Assembly: GCA_019671135.1 (NCBI GenBank)
Contig: JAHRHY010000008.1
Location: forward strand, 2,046,001-2,110,000
Direction: 5' to 3'
DNA: 64,000 bases
DNA from: Linnemannia hyalina
Taxonomy: Eukaryota; Mortierellomycota; Mortierellomycetes; Mortierellales; Mortierellaceae
The position numbers were made by a program, and so were the translations under genes. Below are positions 11,573-23,817 of this stretch, piece after piece. Numbering within the stretch: position 1 is the stretch's first letter; every line of letters begins with the position of its first letter. The notes under the pieces were generated by a model that did not search any database, was not told where the DNA came from, and saw only the letters and a program-made list of their open reading frames with translations.

Positions 11573-13793
11573 ATGGCGGCAACAGTAGTCCCCTGCAAGT
11601 ACAGGACAGGTCGCGTCCTCGGCGAAGGCACCTATGCCACCGTGCGAGGTATGTTTTTGTAAACTCAGAAAGGGGAGTCGGTGGTAGGACAAGAGTGAAT
11701 ATTTTTTTATTTCTTTGTTGATTTGGTTGTTTTAAGAAACGCTGCGTAGAGAATACTGACGATTTTCTGTTCTTTATTTTTTTAATTGATGTGTCTACAT
11801 AGAGGCAGTCCATGTAAGTCAAGAGCAAGGAACCCTCTTTCGGCACCACTATAACTACCTTCGGTCGCTTCGTTCAGGAAGAAAAAAACACACCTACAAC
11901 AGCTCAATGGACCCGTTGCTTGCACTTCCTTCCTTCCTCCTCCTCATGCTTCTCATTCACCTTCTTTCTCCGTGAATAGATAGAGTCAGGAAAGAGATAT
12001 GCGGTAAAGGTGATTAGCAAGAAGCTGATGCAGGGCAAGGAGAACATGATCAGGAACGAAATTGCGGTCTTGGGTCAAATATCTGTCGGGCATGCCAATA
12101 TCCTCACCCTCACCGACTACTTTGAGACCCTCAACAACCGTATGCTCTCTCTTTGTGTTTTTATTTGTTCCTTGTTTTGTTTCCCGGTTAAAGAAGGCGG
12201 ATGTGGCGCAGAGGAGGAAAGGGGGTGTGCAAGTGAATTAATTTCATTTATGCTCTTGTTTTGCGTTTGATGCATGAAAAAAAATAGTGTACCTGGTGAC
12301 AGAGTTGGCAGAGGGAGGAGAGTTATTTGACAGGATCTGTAGTAAAGGCAGTTACTATGAACAGGACGCTGCTCAGCTTGTCCAGACTATCTGTCAAGGT
12401 GTCGCCTACCTCCACAGCAAGGAGATCGTCCATCGAGGTAACTTTTCTTTGGGTGTGTGTGGTTTGTGGTGAGATTCTCGTCCATGCTTGCAAGCTGCTA
12501 ACACTCAATTTTTTTTCATTTTCTCTTCTTGTGCTCCGCTTTAGATTTAAAGGTAAACCGCTGGGCAAAGTCCATTGATGGGAAGAGGCGATTGTCAGGA
12601 AGTTATATATCCACATCTATTGAGAAGGAAACACTCACCATGAATCGTTCCTTCTTTCAACACGAATTAGCCAGAGAACTTGCTGTTCAAGACAAGGGCG
12701 GAGGACAGTGAGCTGATGATTGCAGATTTTGGACTGTCAAAGATCATTGACAAGGAAAAATTTGATCTTCTCACCACCACCTGCGGCACTCCTGGCTACA
12801 TGGTATCTTCGCTCTCACACCCATTAATCACACGGGCAGTGCATGCACCTTTTACTTGTCCTTTTCGTGATCTTGGTGCTCTAACACATGTAAATTCACA
12901 CTTGTGGTTTTTTCTTCCTTCGTTATTCCGCATTACGAATGATAGGCACCAGAGATATTACAAAAGTCGGGACACGGGAAACCGGTGGACATGTGGGCAA
13001 TTGGCGTGATCACGTTCTTCTTGCTGAGTGGATACACGCCCTTTGACCGACAGAATACTGTCGACGAGATGCATGCGATCATCAAGTCGGAGTACTCCTT
13101 TGGACCGCCAGAGGCCTGGGATGGGATCAGTGATACCGGTAACTAATGCCTCTCTTTTTTTTTTTTTTTTTTTTTTTTTTTGGGGGGGGGGGGGGGGGGA
13201 GGATTTTGTTTGACCCTGCAGACGCTGAATGTGCATGAGTAGCAGCTGACGATTTGCGCATTGTTGTTCCTTTATGGATGATAGCGAGGGGGTTTGTGAA
13301 GGCGCTGCTGATGGCAAACCCGAACGAACGGATGACAGCCGTACAGGCATTGGATCATCCTTGGCTCACACAATACCAACAGCAGCAACCAGCACCACCA
13401 ACCGCAGCGGCCACTACTGCCATGGACCACTACTCACAATACTACCAGTACCCACAACAACAAGTTCAACAGCCCACATACCAGTATATCCAGCGCCCAC
13501 TCCCTCCACTCCCACTACCACATCAACACTCGTACGCCACCAACGCCACCACCAATGCAAATACCAACAACCACGAAGACGAGACAATGGACATGGACGG
13601 AGTAGAGTCTACAACAGCGCCACAACACGACTTGTTGCCGAATATGAAGGCGCGTATGCAGGCGCGGCGACGGTTCAAGAACGCGATCCAGGCTGTCAAG
13701 GCGGCCAACAAGTTCCGTGGACTGAAGGAGGAACTTATGCGACGGCCGCAACCTGAAGATGTCTCACATGTTTTGGCGTCGCCTCCTCGTTAA
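11573..13793 (+). CDS. Calcium/calmodulin-dependent protein kinase (CaMKI/Cmk type)
   Basis: Ser/Thr kinase of Ca2+ signalling. Eight exons: 11573-11648, 11803-11813, 11980-12139, 12288-12437, 12545-12552, 12671-12802, 12946-13138 and 13285-13793; 412 residues. Visible kinase elements: GEGTYATV glycine loop (17-24), AVK lysine 39, HRDLKPEN (131-138), DFG (154-156) and the GTPGYMAPE segment ending at 182. Thr171 aligns with the activating CaMKK site of CaMKI. A Gln/Pro/His-rich linker follows, then a basic helix near residues 364-398 (MQARRRFKNAIQAVKAANKF) resembling the autoinhibitory/calmodulin-binding segment. Two exons are micro-exons of 11 and 8 nt; the latter encodes the catalytic-loop DLK. 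Frames join exactly at every junction. It is convergent with the POP4 gene, 142 nt away. Confidence 0.92.
13155..13199. repeat. T27-G18 homopolymer junction in an intron
   Basis: A run of about 27 T passes directly into about 18 G inside the last intron of the kinase gene (13139-13284). Lengths are likely variable or assembly-sensitive. Confidence 0.85.
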
Positions 13794-13835
13794 TGCCCGT
13801 AGGTGGACTAGACAACGTGTGTGTGTAAAGGGCCA

Positions 13836-13841
13836 AATAAA
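13836..13841 (+). terminator. Polyadenylation signal AATAAA of the kinase gene
   Basis: AATAAA lies 43 nt after the kinase stop codon and before the convergent POP4 stop. Confidence 0.5.
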
Positions 13842-13935
13842 GGCGTATTGTTGTTGAGAAAGAAAGCAAATCGTATATTACAAGATGAAAAAATGCAAAG
13901 TGTGAAGGACTGAAGAAGGGGGTGTTGGTGGAGGT

Positions 13936-14986
13936 TTAGAGGTCGATGGTGGGTCGTGATTTGAATTTTTTGGAACTTCGCTGCGACGCCCGGTAGCGGA
14001 ACTGGTTCCCGTGGAGTGTAAACAGTGAATTCTTGATGTGGATCGTAAACACACTGTTCACCTTGGGTACTACTATTGTGCCAAATGAAGATGTTTAGAT
14101 TAGGAAAAGAGTGTCGAGAAAATTCAATGAGGTAAATAATGTGCACTCGTGAGTCGAAAGACTGGACGTACCACGCAGGGCGTTGTTGGGTGTGATGATC
14201 TTGAACACGTTCTCAGTCTCCTGCGCAACGATCCCGCTGACCCCAATAAACGTTGGGCATTTTGACCGCGCGACTATCAATAACAGGAGCAGCAAAGTAC
14301 AGTAGCGATTGGTTGGTTAGATCCAAGCATAGACATGCCTTGAATGTTGAGCCATTATCCTCCACATTGCCGTATTCATGCTGAAGGCAGGCTTACCTGT
14401 GATGATGGCGCCATGGAAATCGGCCTTGAGCAACTTTTGAGTGAATGCCAGAGGATTGGAGGTTCCAAACAGTTCCTCAACGTATCCCTTCCACAACTGA
14501 TGCAACGGCTCAAACAGCTCATATTTCCGTGAAGCCAATGGGATATCGTAGACGTTGAGCTGGCGTTTCTCCTTGGCGGTAAGGACTTTAGCCTTGTTGG
14601 CACGTTTTCGTCTACGTTGAGCCTCCTTGGCATCCGCGACGGTTTTACTAGGGTTGTCGAGGTTGAAGACCTTGTTCTTGACTTTTTGGGAGAACACTTT
14701 GTCGGCCTCGAAGCCGTCTACGACAGAATTCTCGACGTATCCTGGAATGAAGGGTTGTTGTTTTGAGGATCCTGCTGCCTCTGCGCCCAGCTAATTAAAG
14801 TTGAACAATATGAGGTGGGTCGTTATGAGTATGCTGCCCGGGCTGCGAGTCTGAGTTGTTGCCAGCAGAGTTCTTCCTTAACGAAAGAATGAATGAAAGT
14901 ACTTCAACATCGAGTCCGGCGGTGATGCTGACGTTCTCTGGCAATCTGCTGTAGAGACTGAGTTCTGGCCTGTTTTGATTCTCCAT
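13936..14986 (-). CDS. POP4: Ribonuclease P/MRP protein subunit Pop4/Rpp29
   Basis: Protein subunit of nuclear RNase P and RNase MRP, which process tRNA 5' ends and pre-rRNA. On the minus strand the exons are 14903-14986, 14397-14790, 14172-14273 and 13936-14069, giving 237 residues (human POP4 is 220). The conserved core is clear: a basic helix with KVLTAKEKRQLNVYDIP, then KYELFEPLHQLWKGYV, ADFHGAIIT, ARSKCPTFIGVSGIVAQET, VFKIITPNNALRVPKVNSVFT, and the terminal FRYRASQRSSKKFKSRP, matching the UPF0086/Rof-like Sm fold. The first exon (28 codons ending at a GTACTT donor) is the least certain part. Divergent from the Laa2-like gene with 340 nt between start codons. Confidence 0.93.
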
Positions 14987-15326
14987 GCTTTTCCTTTGTT
15001 CTTGGTGTCTTCAATGGTCACTCGGTCCTGCTTCGTGTGTTGAATGGCGAAAGTGAAAGGTGAAGAGGTGAAGAGCCGATTCGATCGGTGGCGCTTTTTT
15101 TCTTTTTCACTTTTGGATCGAAAAATGTCACGTGTGGTCTGCCAGGCGCCTTTTGCTTCCAAGTGTCCCATCCCCTCCACGCGCACAAAGAGACCCCTTT
15201 TTTATTCGTGCTCATTCTCCTTCTTTTTGCTCTTCTTCTTCTTCGCCCACGATCCTCAAAACCAACTCCAAGTCAACCATTCCAGCACATCAGGCAACAA
15301 CACAGACGACTACAAAACGACCCTCC
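14987..15326. promoter_or_regulatory. Divergent promoter region between POP4 and the Laa2-like gene
   Basis: 340 nt separate the two outward-facing start codons, so both promoters and 5' UTRs must share it. A pyrimidine-rich tract (about 15190-15250) precedes the plus-strand ATG. No TATA box is obvious. Confidence 0.5.
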
Positions 15327-17134
15327 ATGGACGAGCTGAACGACTACAAAGACGACTCAACAGGGTCATCTACCCTCACAGACACTCATTCACCTGCTCC
15401 CAAAAGCCCATCTGAAGACCTGATGGGTCTCGAGTTCGACACCACACCTATTCCCACACCCACAGCAACAACACCGCCACCAGTAACAGCAACAGTAGGA
15501 GCAGGGAATGATACTGATACAGGGAAACAGGAGGCTGGCCTTATAAGCACATCAATCGAAGGCGATGGCGATAATGGCTTCGGAGACTTTGGCACCATCG
15601 CCGCCGCGGCACCTATGGCAGCAACAGCAACAGGAAACGAATACGATGATGATGACGGATTTGGAGATTTTGGAAATGCCGCCCCTCAAGATGCCTTTGG
15701 TACTACAAGTATGTCAGCAGCAGGAGCAGGAGACGACGACGACGATGACGGCTTTGGAGACTTTGGTGCAGCTCCAACAGCGGTAGGCGATCCTTTTGCA
15801 GGGGCAGCTGATGATGATGGATTTGGGGACTTTGGTCAAGTCCAGGCAGCAGGAGATGGTGGCGATGATGATTTTGGCGACTTTAATGATTTCGGCGATG
15901 AAGGATTCCAGAACTCGGATGATTTTGGAGACTTTGGAGGAAGTGGGGACTTTGGTGCGAGTGGCGATGCCGATGGCGATGATGATCCCTTTGGAGCATC
16001 GTCGTCGGAGCCCATCCAGCCGGAAGTGTCTACCCCTGCCCCACCAGAACCAGCTGCCCCTGCCGAGGTAATTGATCCTGCTTGGTAGTTCCTATGATGC
16101 GCTTTTGTCGTCTTCCGCAACCGCTTGATGATTATTTACAAACATCGTTTCTAATACATAATTTAGACGGCGCCGGACTTCAATGCTGTGAACTCGCGTC
16201 AGGTCGAGAACTATGTCCTCGACAAGTTGTCGGCCTTATACCCATTCGACGAATCCGTAGCAGAGGCGGGAGGACTGTTGAACACGGATCTAGACAGTCT
16301 TGATGTCACTTCAATTCTCTCGGATCAGGAATTATGGACTTCGCTCTGTGAATCCTCATTCCAGGGCGGACACCAGTACAGTAGCAGCAACAGGAGCAGT
16401 GTACAGTCCAAATCGACGTTGTCCGCAGTGGAATCTTCGTCGGCTGCACCTCAGTTCCAGTGGAAGCATTCGACCCTCCGCAAGGAATATTATGCCTCTT
16501 TGGGACTAGTTGCCACGAAAGAGCAGGTAACTATATGGGTCAACTTGGGTCGCGTGCCTTTGAGGCAGGTAATGATGGACAGTTCTCTCATACCAATTTC
16601 TTGTTTTTTTTTATACCCGATGAAATAGAACCCTGCTTCAGCACCTTCATCATCTGTACCTCATTCTGCGACAACCCCCTCGGCGTCAAGATCTAAAGTG
16701 TCGTCTCCTCTGATTATGGGCACTGAGGCTGTTGCCGAGCGCAAACCATTGGATCTCGCTGCCACCACTGCCTACTGCCAATTTACACGAGGTATTTTTC
16801 GACACCATTGTTTGCTCTCACTTTAAACAGTTCGCACTACGTTGTCCTGTACTCATACCTTCTTGCACCTTTATCACTTGTAGAATCGCTGGGAGCATAC
16901 TCGGGAGAGGAGATGAAGGATATTGTCGCAAGGTTGACGGATCTGACACGCCAGGCATCGGACGAACTCACGTACTGGCTGGACCAGCGAGAGCAGATGA
17001 TCATGGACAATGAGCGGTACAATGAGATGATTGCCTCACTTGTCGGAAGGGCAGCTAAACTCAAGGATGCAGAGTCGAAACAGAAGACGAATAACAAGCG
17101 AGGTATCACGCGCAACAGCTTTCATCTCAAGTAG
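15327..17134 (+). CDS. Laa2/aftiphilin-like AP-1 clathrin adaptor accessory protein
   Basis: Probable accessory factor that helps recruit the AP-1 clathrin adaptor to trans-Golgi/endosome membranes. Exons 15327-16067, 16167-16526, 16629-16791 and 16884-17134; 504 residues. The acidic N-terminal half carries at least six FGDF-type motifs (for example DGFGDFG) among Asp/Gly-rich segments; such motifs bind the gamma-ear of AP-1 in aftiphilin and yeast Laa2. The C-terminal half has a conserved helical part (SRQVENYVLDKLSALYPFDE onward, ending in KLKDAESKQKTNNKR) that I take to be the DUF5102-like region. The ATG at 15327 (MDELNDY) is used because upstream in-frame sequence is low-complexity and lacks an ATG. 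Naming rests on motif pattern and length; orthology should be checked by search. Confidence 0.75.
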
Positions 17135-17950
17135 TAGGAGCGATATCAACTCGCGTTGCTGGGGTTTCATCCCTGTGCGCCTCTGTTTTAGACTAGGAGT
17201 ATAAAAGTGGGCTTTCCATACCAGAAACTTGTTATATAAAGGGCGCACGTGGATTTGAAAGACAAGGGTGAGGCGCAAAATGTGAGGAAGGAGCTGAGGC
17301 GATACTCGAGGGCCGCCAGGGAGTTTGAAAGGGGGGCATAACTACCGACAAGCTAGGAATGTCAAGGCACCGAGTAATTGGTAAAAGTGACACAAAACCC
17401 ATCACTGGTCGATCAAACGCTCCTACAGTTTTAGCGCTAAATTTTTCGCGCTCTTTGTAATGTCGCTTCGCCACGAGAATCTTCCAAAGGTACTTACTGG
17501 GCCCCTCGACTACGAGATGCCTAGTCCTTTTTTTTTTATTTTAATAAACTCGCTCCGTGGCATCTTCAATCACTTGATTGGTAGAACATTGCCTTTGTAG
17601 TTCATAGAAGTTCAAGTTTATTCTTACTAATGGAAAATACCATGTGGCGTAAAAGAAAATGGAGATCATTCGTTGGAAAGAGAGCGTGTTTCTCGAGATA
17701 TTTGTGAGTGTTCTTGAGTTCAGTGGGTGTCACTGTGAATTCAGTAAAGTGTCAAAACAGAGTGAGCATATGGGAAGAACAAGAAGGTCATCCACTCAAC
17801 TCGAGCTGAACCTTAACCTTGCTAGCATCGGTATTTGAGATTCTCTCATTCCCTCATTCGGTCAGTTCAGGCACCAACTTCTGGCGCTCTTTTCTCTTGA
17901 ACTCAATAATGCTCCTACGGCATAGAATATACAACTCCGACTTCTCCACT
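17135..17950. other. Intergenic region
   Basis: Contains the 3' UTR of the Laa2-like gene and upstream sequence of the DUF3712 gene. A TATAAAAG-like string lies at about 17200. I see no gene in it. Confidence 0.45.
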
Positions 17951-18060
17951 CTCTCCTCCTCCACTTCGCTCTTGTTTATCCCTTCTCCACTTCGCTCTTC
18001 TATCCCTCCTCCACTTCGCTCTTGTATCCCTCCTCCACTTCGCTCTTTTATCCCTCCTCC
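17951..18060. repeat. 24-26-bp tandem repeat upstream of the DUF3712 gene
   Basis: Four units of the type TATCCCTCCTCCACTTCGCT plus CTTG, with CCACTTCGCT at 17961, 17987, 18011 and 18035 (spacing 26, 24, 24). It lies 280-390 nt before the start codon, within a long pyrimidine-rich leader. Confidence 0.85.
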
Positions 18061-18339
18061 TCCTCCACGGCTCACTCCCTTGCCCCTCTTCTTTCTCCAA
18101 CCATTTAAGTACCCCCTCCCGCCGGGCCCTTTCCTCGGGTTTTTCTCTTCTTATTCTTTTCTTGTTCTCGTCGTCGCTTGTCCCAACCCCTTCCCTTCGC
18201 CTGTCTGTCATCCCCCCTCACCAAGATCACTCATCCTCCTTTCTCTTTCTCTCAACGACCTTTTCCGCCCCACGACTTTGCCTTCCTTCCTTCCGCCCTT
18301 TTTCACGACTCCTAACGCGTCTTTAATAATAAACACATA

Positions 18340-21300
18340 ATGTCTGCTCCCTCCAACCAGGTCGAGCAGCTTCCTTATGACGAACGCGAAGAAGACTACC
18401 ATGAGTTCGAAGAGTACGATGAGGCGAACAAGCCAGCCACCCGCCCCTTCTACAAGAGGCGCAAGTACTGGATCTTCTGCGCCATCCTCACTGTCATCAT
18501 CGTCGCCGTCGCCGTGCCCATCGCTCTCTTTGTCATCCTCCCTAAGGTGGCCCAGTCCATCATCAACAAATCCAACATGGGCTTCCAATCCATCCAGATT
18601 TCCAACCCCACGAACACCAGCTTGACCATGTCCATGAACGGAGAGCTCACCAACACCGGTCCCTTCCATGCCAAAATCAAGTTCCCCGATCCAATCGAGG
18701 TCTACTACGGCGAAACCTTGCTCGGTTCCATGAACCTGCCCGATACCAAGGCCAGCGGCGGTCGCGGTGACCTGATTGCTGATGCTACCTTTAGCATTAC
18801 TGATGAGGCCGCCTTCGGAAGCTTCTCTGCTGATATGGTAAGCCCCTTCTTTCTGCTCTACTTCACACTCTGCTTTCATCGCAACGGTCATTCAATCCAT
18901 CCCATTGGTACTCCCTCCTTTTCATTTCTACTCCTCCAACCCCCTTGCTCCTCTACCCTTCCATGCATTCCCCTCGATTGTGCCCTTCTCATTCACCTGA
19001 TCGCTGAGCACTTTTTCCTGCACCAAAACATCGCCACTACCAACGGCAACATCCTCTCCTCTCATTTTCCGCACACAATGCCATGCTGCACCTCGTTTTA
19101 TTATAACCCCTACATCCTTCATCTCTTTCTTCATTATTTCATCCTTGCCAAACACAAACGCAACGCAGAACACATGCATCACACAACCGAAATATACGCA
19201 TTCAACTCTAACAACAAAACCCTTTCGTCACCCCAATGTATGATAGATGAGCAACGAGAAGTTCACCTGGAGGCTCAAGTCCACGGTCACCATCGTTGCC
19301 CTCGGACGCACCGTCAGCAACCTTAACCTCGACAAGGACCTTGAGCTCTTGGGTGCGTTATCCCTCCCTCACGTTACTACTCCATTTTGACATTTTACGA
19401 CCTCACCTGCTATGAATGCATGGCCAAAATTGCATTTCGCAAAACAAGAAAAGACTGACTAACGAACCCATTCGTCTACTTTTTACTATGCATTCTTTTA
19501 ACAACAACAGGTATGGGTGGTTTCCCTGATGTCCGGATTCTCAAGTTCGACTTGCCTTCCGATGCTGCTCCTGGCCAAGGTATCAACTTGGTCATCGACA
19601 CTGCCATGAACAACCCCTCACCTATCGGTGTCACCCTTGGAACTATTGTCCTCGACATTGGCTTCAACGGCACTGCCCTTGGTCAGGTCCGTGCCACTGG
19701 TGCCTCCCTCTTGGGCAACTCCCAGTCCATTCTCAACTTGACCGGTACTATGGTCCCCCAGACCACCCCTGAGGGTCTTGCCACTGTCAGCTCTCTCTTC
19801 TCGGCTTACATCGCTGGTACCTCTTCCGAGACCACCGCTCGCGGTGTCTCTGTTTTGCCCGATGGTATCAACGAAGTCGGCTGGCTCTCGGCTGGTCTCA
19901 AGTCCATGGTCCTCAAGGTCGCCCTCCAGGCCCCTGCTCCTTTGAACGTCATCAAGTCCATCGCTCTCGGCCCCATGGGCATGAACTGGACCAACACTGA
20001 TGCCTATGCACCCTTGGCCAACTCTCCCGGCGTCGTTGCTGGTTTCGAGATGCCCTTCGGCTTCACCTTGAACGTCACCCAGGTCCAGAACAGCATGGCC
20101 GTCATCTACAACAACAAGCCCATTGCCACCCTCAATGCTGCTGAGTGGAGCTCTGCCGTCACCACCAAGGACGCCAACGGCACTGCCATCAACTTTGTCT
20201 TGCCTCCTACTCCCTTCGCCATCGCTGCCGATTCCCATGCTGACTTTGATGACTTTGTTAACAAGCTGACCATTGGTGATACCCAGCCCTTTACCGTCAG
20301 CGGTATTGCTGGAACCGTCGCCATGACCCCCATTGGAGAGGTCAGCATCACCGGTATTCCCTTCAAGTCTGACGTTGCTTTGTCTGGTCTTCAGGGTCTC
20401 AAGACCGACCCCACCGTCATCAACAAGTTGACCGTCATTGGTGGTACCACCGCTGGTCTCCAGATTGCCCTCGACTTGACCATGACCAACCCCTCCCAGA
20501 TGACCATCGACACTGGTCTCGGTGACAGCGCCGTCGTCACCTTCGGTATGGTCTACCAGGGCGACAACGTCGGAACCGTCATTTTCCCAACCTTGAACCT
20601 CGTCCCCGGTGTCAACAACATCCAGGCTGGTGCCTTGTTCACCCCCACTGGCACCGCTGGTGGCCAGGCTCTCTTGGAGCAGTACATGGGCAACCAGGTC
20701 TCTATCGTCGACATTTTCGGTTCTGCCTCGTCCTCTGTCATTCTTCCCTTGGCTGCTGGTCTCAAGGATATCCAGTTGTCGTCGAACATGCCCGGTAACC
20801 CCGCCCAGCTCCTTTCTGGAACTTCCTTGACCATCCTCGAAGATACTGGCAAGACCGGTATCGCCATGGCCATTGTCACTGTTAACAACCCTTTCATTCC
20901 CGGCTTGACCATCAAGTCCATCAAGTCGACTGTCGAGTACAACGGCCGTGCCCTCGGTGCCATTGATATCCCTGATATCACCATCGCTGTCGCCGGTATG
21001 ACCCAGCAGGCCTCCCAGCCCTTGCCCCTGTCCATGGACTTGTCCATCGACTCGCTCCTCTCGCTCATGATTGACCAGGCCAACGTCAACAACCTCAACG
21101 CCGAGCCCATGATTGCTTTGGGCAAGATGGCCAAAGACCCCACTGTCAAGATCCCCTCGTCTGTCTTTGCCGGCTTCAACTTGCCCACTTTCGTCAAGGC
21201 TGCCATGGCCGGTCTCAAGGTCGATGTCACCATGACCGTCGATGTCCTCGTCGGCGAGTATGCCACTTCGCTCACGCTCGTCCAGAAGGGTGTCCCCACC

Positions 21301-23817
21301 GCCACCGATGACACTATTTTGAAGCTTCTTCCTATCGTCGGCACCCCCATTGCCCAGGCCATTGTCGACCTCGCCACCTTGACCTTCGACGGCGTCATGA
21401 TCAACAGCCCCGCCGAGACCGACTTCACCACCAACATCAACGGTCTCATTGCCAACACTGGACCCTTCGATGCCGACATCACCTTCCCCTCGGGCTGTGG
21501 TCTTGCCTGGATCAACGGCGGCAACACCGTTTCGATCGGTCAGATTGCCATGCCCACCGTCAACGCCAAGGCCGACGTTGGTAGCACGCTCGCCTTGACC
21601 AACGTTCCCTTCCACGTCACCAGCGGCGCTAACATGGGCTCCTTTGTGGGTTACTCGCTTCAGGCCGAGTCCTTTGACTGGGAGGTCACTGCCACCAACA
21701 TGACCGTCATTGCCATGGGTGCCCCCATCCCCGGTATCCACATGACCAAGAAGGTCACCCTCAAGGGCTTCAACGGCCTCAAGGACTTGACAATCGAGAA
21801 GTACGATCTCCCCTCGAACGACCCCGATGGTATCCACATTGTCCTCGCTGCCTCCCTTCCCAACCCCTCCAACATCGGTATTGAGATGGGCACTGTCGAG
21901 TTCTCCAACGAGTTCCAGGGCCAGGAGATTGGTTTCGTCAAGACCGCCGGTCTCGCTCTCCAGCCCAGCGGCACCACCCCCATCGCTCTGGAGGGTACCT
22001 TGACCAAGCAGACCTCCGAGGCCGGTCTCCAGGCCCTCGGTGACATGTTCCGCCTCGCCCTTAACGGTGGTTCGCCCAACTTGATCGTCAAGGGCAAGTC
22101 CGTCACCCCCGCCTCAGGTCCTGTCTCCTGGTTGAGCTCTGCTTTCTCGTTCTTGTCCATGAACGTCACTCTTCCCAGTCTCGGCAAGCAGGATATTATC
22201 ACTGGCATCACCCTCAAGACCATGACCTTGGACTTCACCGGCTCCGACCCTTACAGCGTCATGTCCTCGTCGGACAACATCGAGGCCAACTACCACATCC
22301 CCTTCGCCTTCCCCCTGAGCATCACCCAGGTCGCCGAGGACATGAGCATCCAGTTGCCTCTCGGTAACACCGTCGCCAACTTGAAGCTCCCCATGGGTCC
22401 CGCCCAGACCATCAGCCCCGGCCTCCTCAAGACCGGTTACACCAACCAGCCCTTGAACGTCGTCGATAGCCAGCACGAGGTTTTCAACCAGTTCTCCAAG
22501 ATCTTGACCACCGGCCCTGGTGTCCAGTTCTACTTGGTCGGTACCGCCGACACTGTTGCCGAGACCGCTGCCGGTGCCATCACCATCCCCGGTGTCGCCG
22601 TCAGTGTCCAGTCGACCATGATCGGCATGAATCTCAACGCCCAGCCCGCTGCCATCACCAACATCTCGGTCGCCGGCGGTACTCCCGAGTACTTGATCAT
22701 CAAGCAGAACGTCGTCCTCCAGAACCCCTCGGGACTCACAGTTAAGGTCGGCAAGGTCTCGTTCGATATCACGTACTCCGGCATGTTGATGGGTAAGGCC
22801 GTCGTCAACGACATGGTCCTCGTTCCTGGTGCCAACACCCTCCCTGCCGAGTTCCACCTCGCCCCTGATAACTCGCACGTCCGCGATGCCTTCATGAGCG
22901 GTTTCGTTGCCGGTACGACCTTCAACCTCGGCATTGTCGGTGGTCCCGACTCAACCGATGTCGAGTCCCTTCATGAGGCCATGCAGTCCGTTTCGACGTC
23001 TGCCTCGATCACCGGTATCACTGACAAGTTGATTGCCCCTGGCTCTTTTGCCACTCCCAACCTCTATGAGTTGATGCAGTTTGTCAGGGAGCGCAGCACC
23101 CCCGTCCAGGTCATGCTCTACAACCCCTTCGATACCCCTCTCTACATCAAGAGCATGTACGCCAATACCACTTGGAACGGCCTGGCCTTCGGTACCGTCA
23201 ACCAGGATGTCGGCATGATTGTTCCCCCCAAGTCGAACCAGCTCTCACCCGTCGTCTACATGAAGGCACCCGCCGGTCCTGAATACATGAACGTCGTGAT
23301 TCCCTTCTTGGAAGCGTACCCCAAGTTGGGGGAACTCGTGGCTGTCGAGGTTCCCTTCCTCATCGAGTCTCTGATCGTTGCCGCAATCGGTGGCGAGAAC
23401 GGCTATACCGGTAACGTTCTCTACACCCAGGCCGACACCGTGATTGCTGTCACTATCTCCGTCGAAGAACCCCCCGAAGAAGTCGTGCCCCAATCCGTTG
23501 GCGGTCCCGCTGTTGTTCCCGTGACCAACACTACCACCACCGCCACTACCACTGGCACCGCAACTGAGCCCTCAGCCGCTACTACTCTTCCTGAGCAGCC
23601 CACTATCACAGCCACCACTACCGTTGATACGACTACCGCTTCCGCCACGGTCTCGCCCATGACCACCGTTACCCCCGCTGCTATTGAGAAGCGTCAAGCT
23701 GCTCCTTCGATCCTTGAGGCCGGTCCTGTTGACCACTCGCCCGAGCAGGTCAAGGCCTGGTTCAAGGCTGTGATCAACGAATTGGCCGTCAACCGGGGTC
23801 TTCCCGCTCCTTTCTAA
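18340..23817 (+). CDS. Large single-pass membrane protein with duplicated DUF3712-type region
   Basis: Exons 18340-18837, 19247-19352 and 19511-23817; 1636 residues. A short acidic cytosolic N-terminus is followed by one membrane segment at about residues 43-67 (WIFCAILTVIIVAVAVPIAL core), after KRR basic residues, so the long rest is probably lumenal or extracellular (type II). The ectodomain is beta-rich and internally duplicated: a unit starting near residue 75 (INTGPF-like TNTGPFHAKIKFP, then KFDLPSD) recurs from about residue 822 (ANTGPFDADITFP, then KYDLPSNDPDG). The tail is Thr/Ala-rich (possible O-glycosylation), with a KR pair at EKRQAAP. DUF3712 proteins include yeast vacuolar Tag1; function here is not known. 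Codon use is strongly C-ending, suggesting high expression. The transcript start lies in a pyrimidine-rich leader. Confidence 0.88.

Noticed and set aside
13203..13284. Alternative acceptor at CTGCAG (about 13221) for the last kinase exon
   Set aside because: It gives Asp-Ala-Glu-Cys-Ala and an immediate stop; the acceptor at 13284 gives the expected ARGFVKALL-NPNERMTA helix.
15132..15326. N-terminal extension of the Laa2-like gene
   Set aside because: It opens with GTG, not ATG, and consists of pyrimidine-rich leader sequence.
19618..21837. 739-codon open frame on the minus strand
   Set aside because: It is the shadow of the DUF3712 gene: strong C-ending codon bias removes stops from the opposite strand. 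Its composition (Gly, Asp, Val, His) fits no domain.
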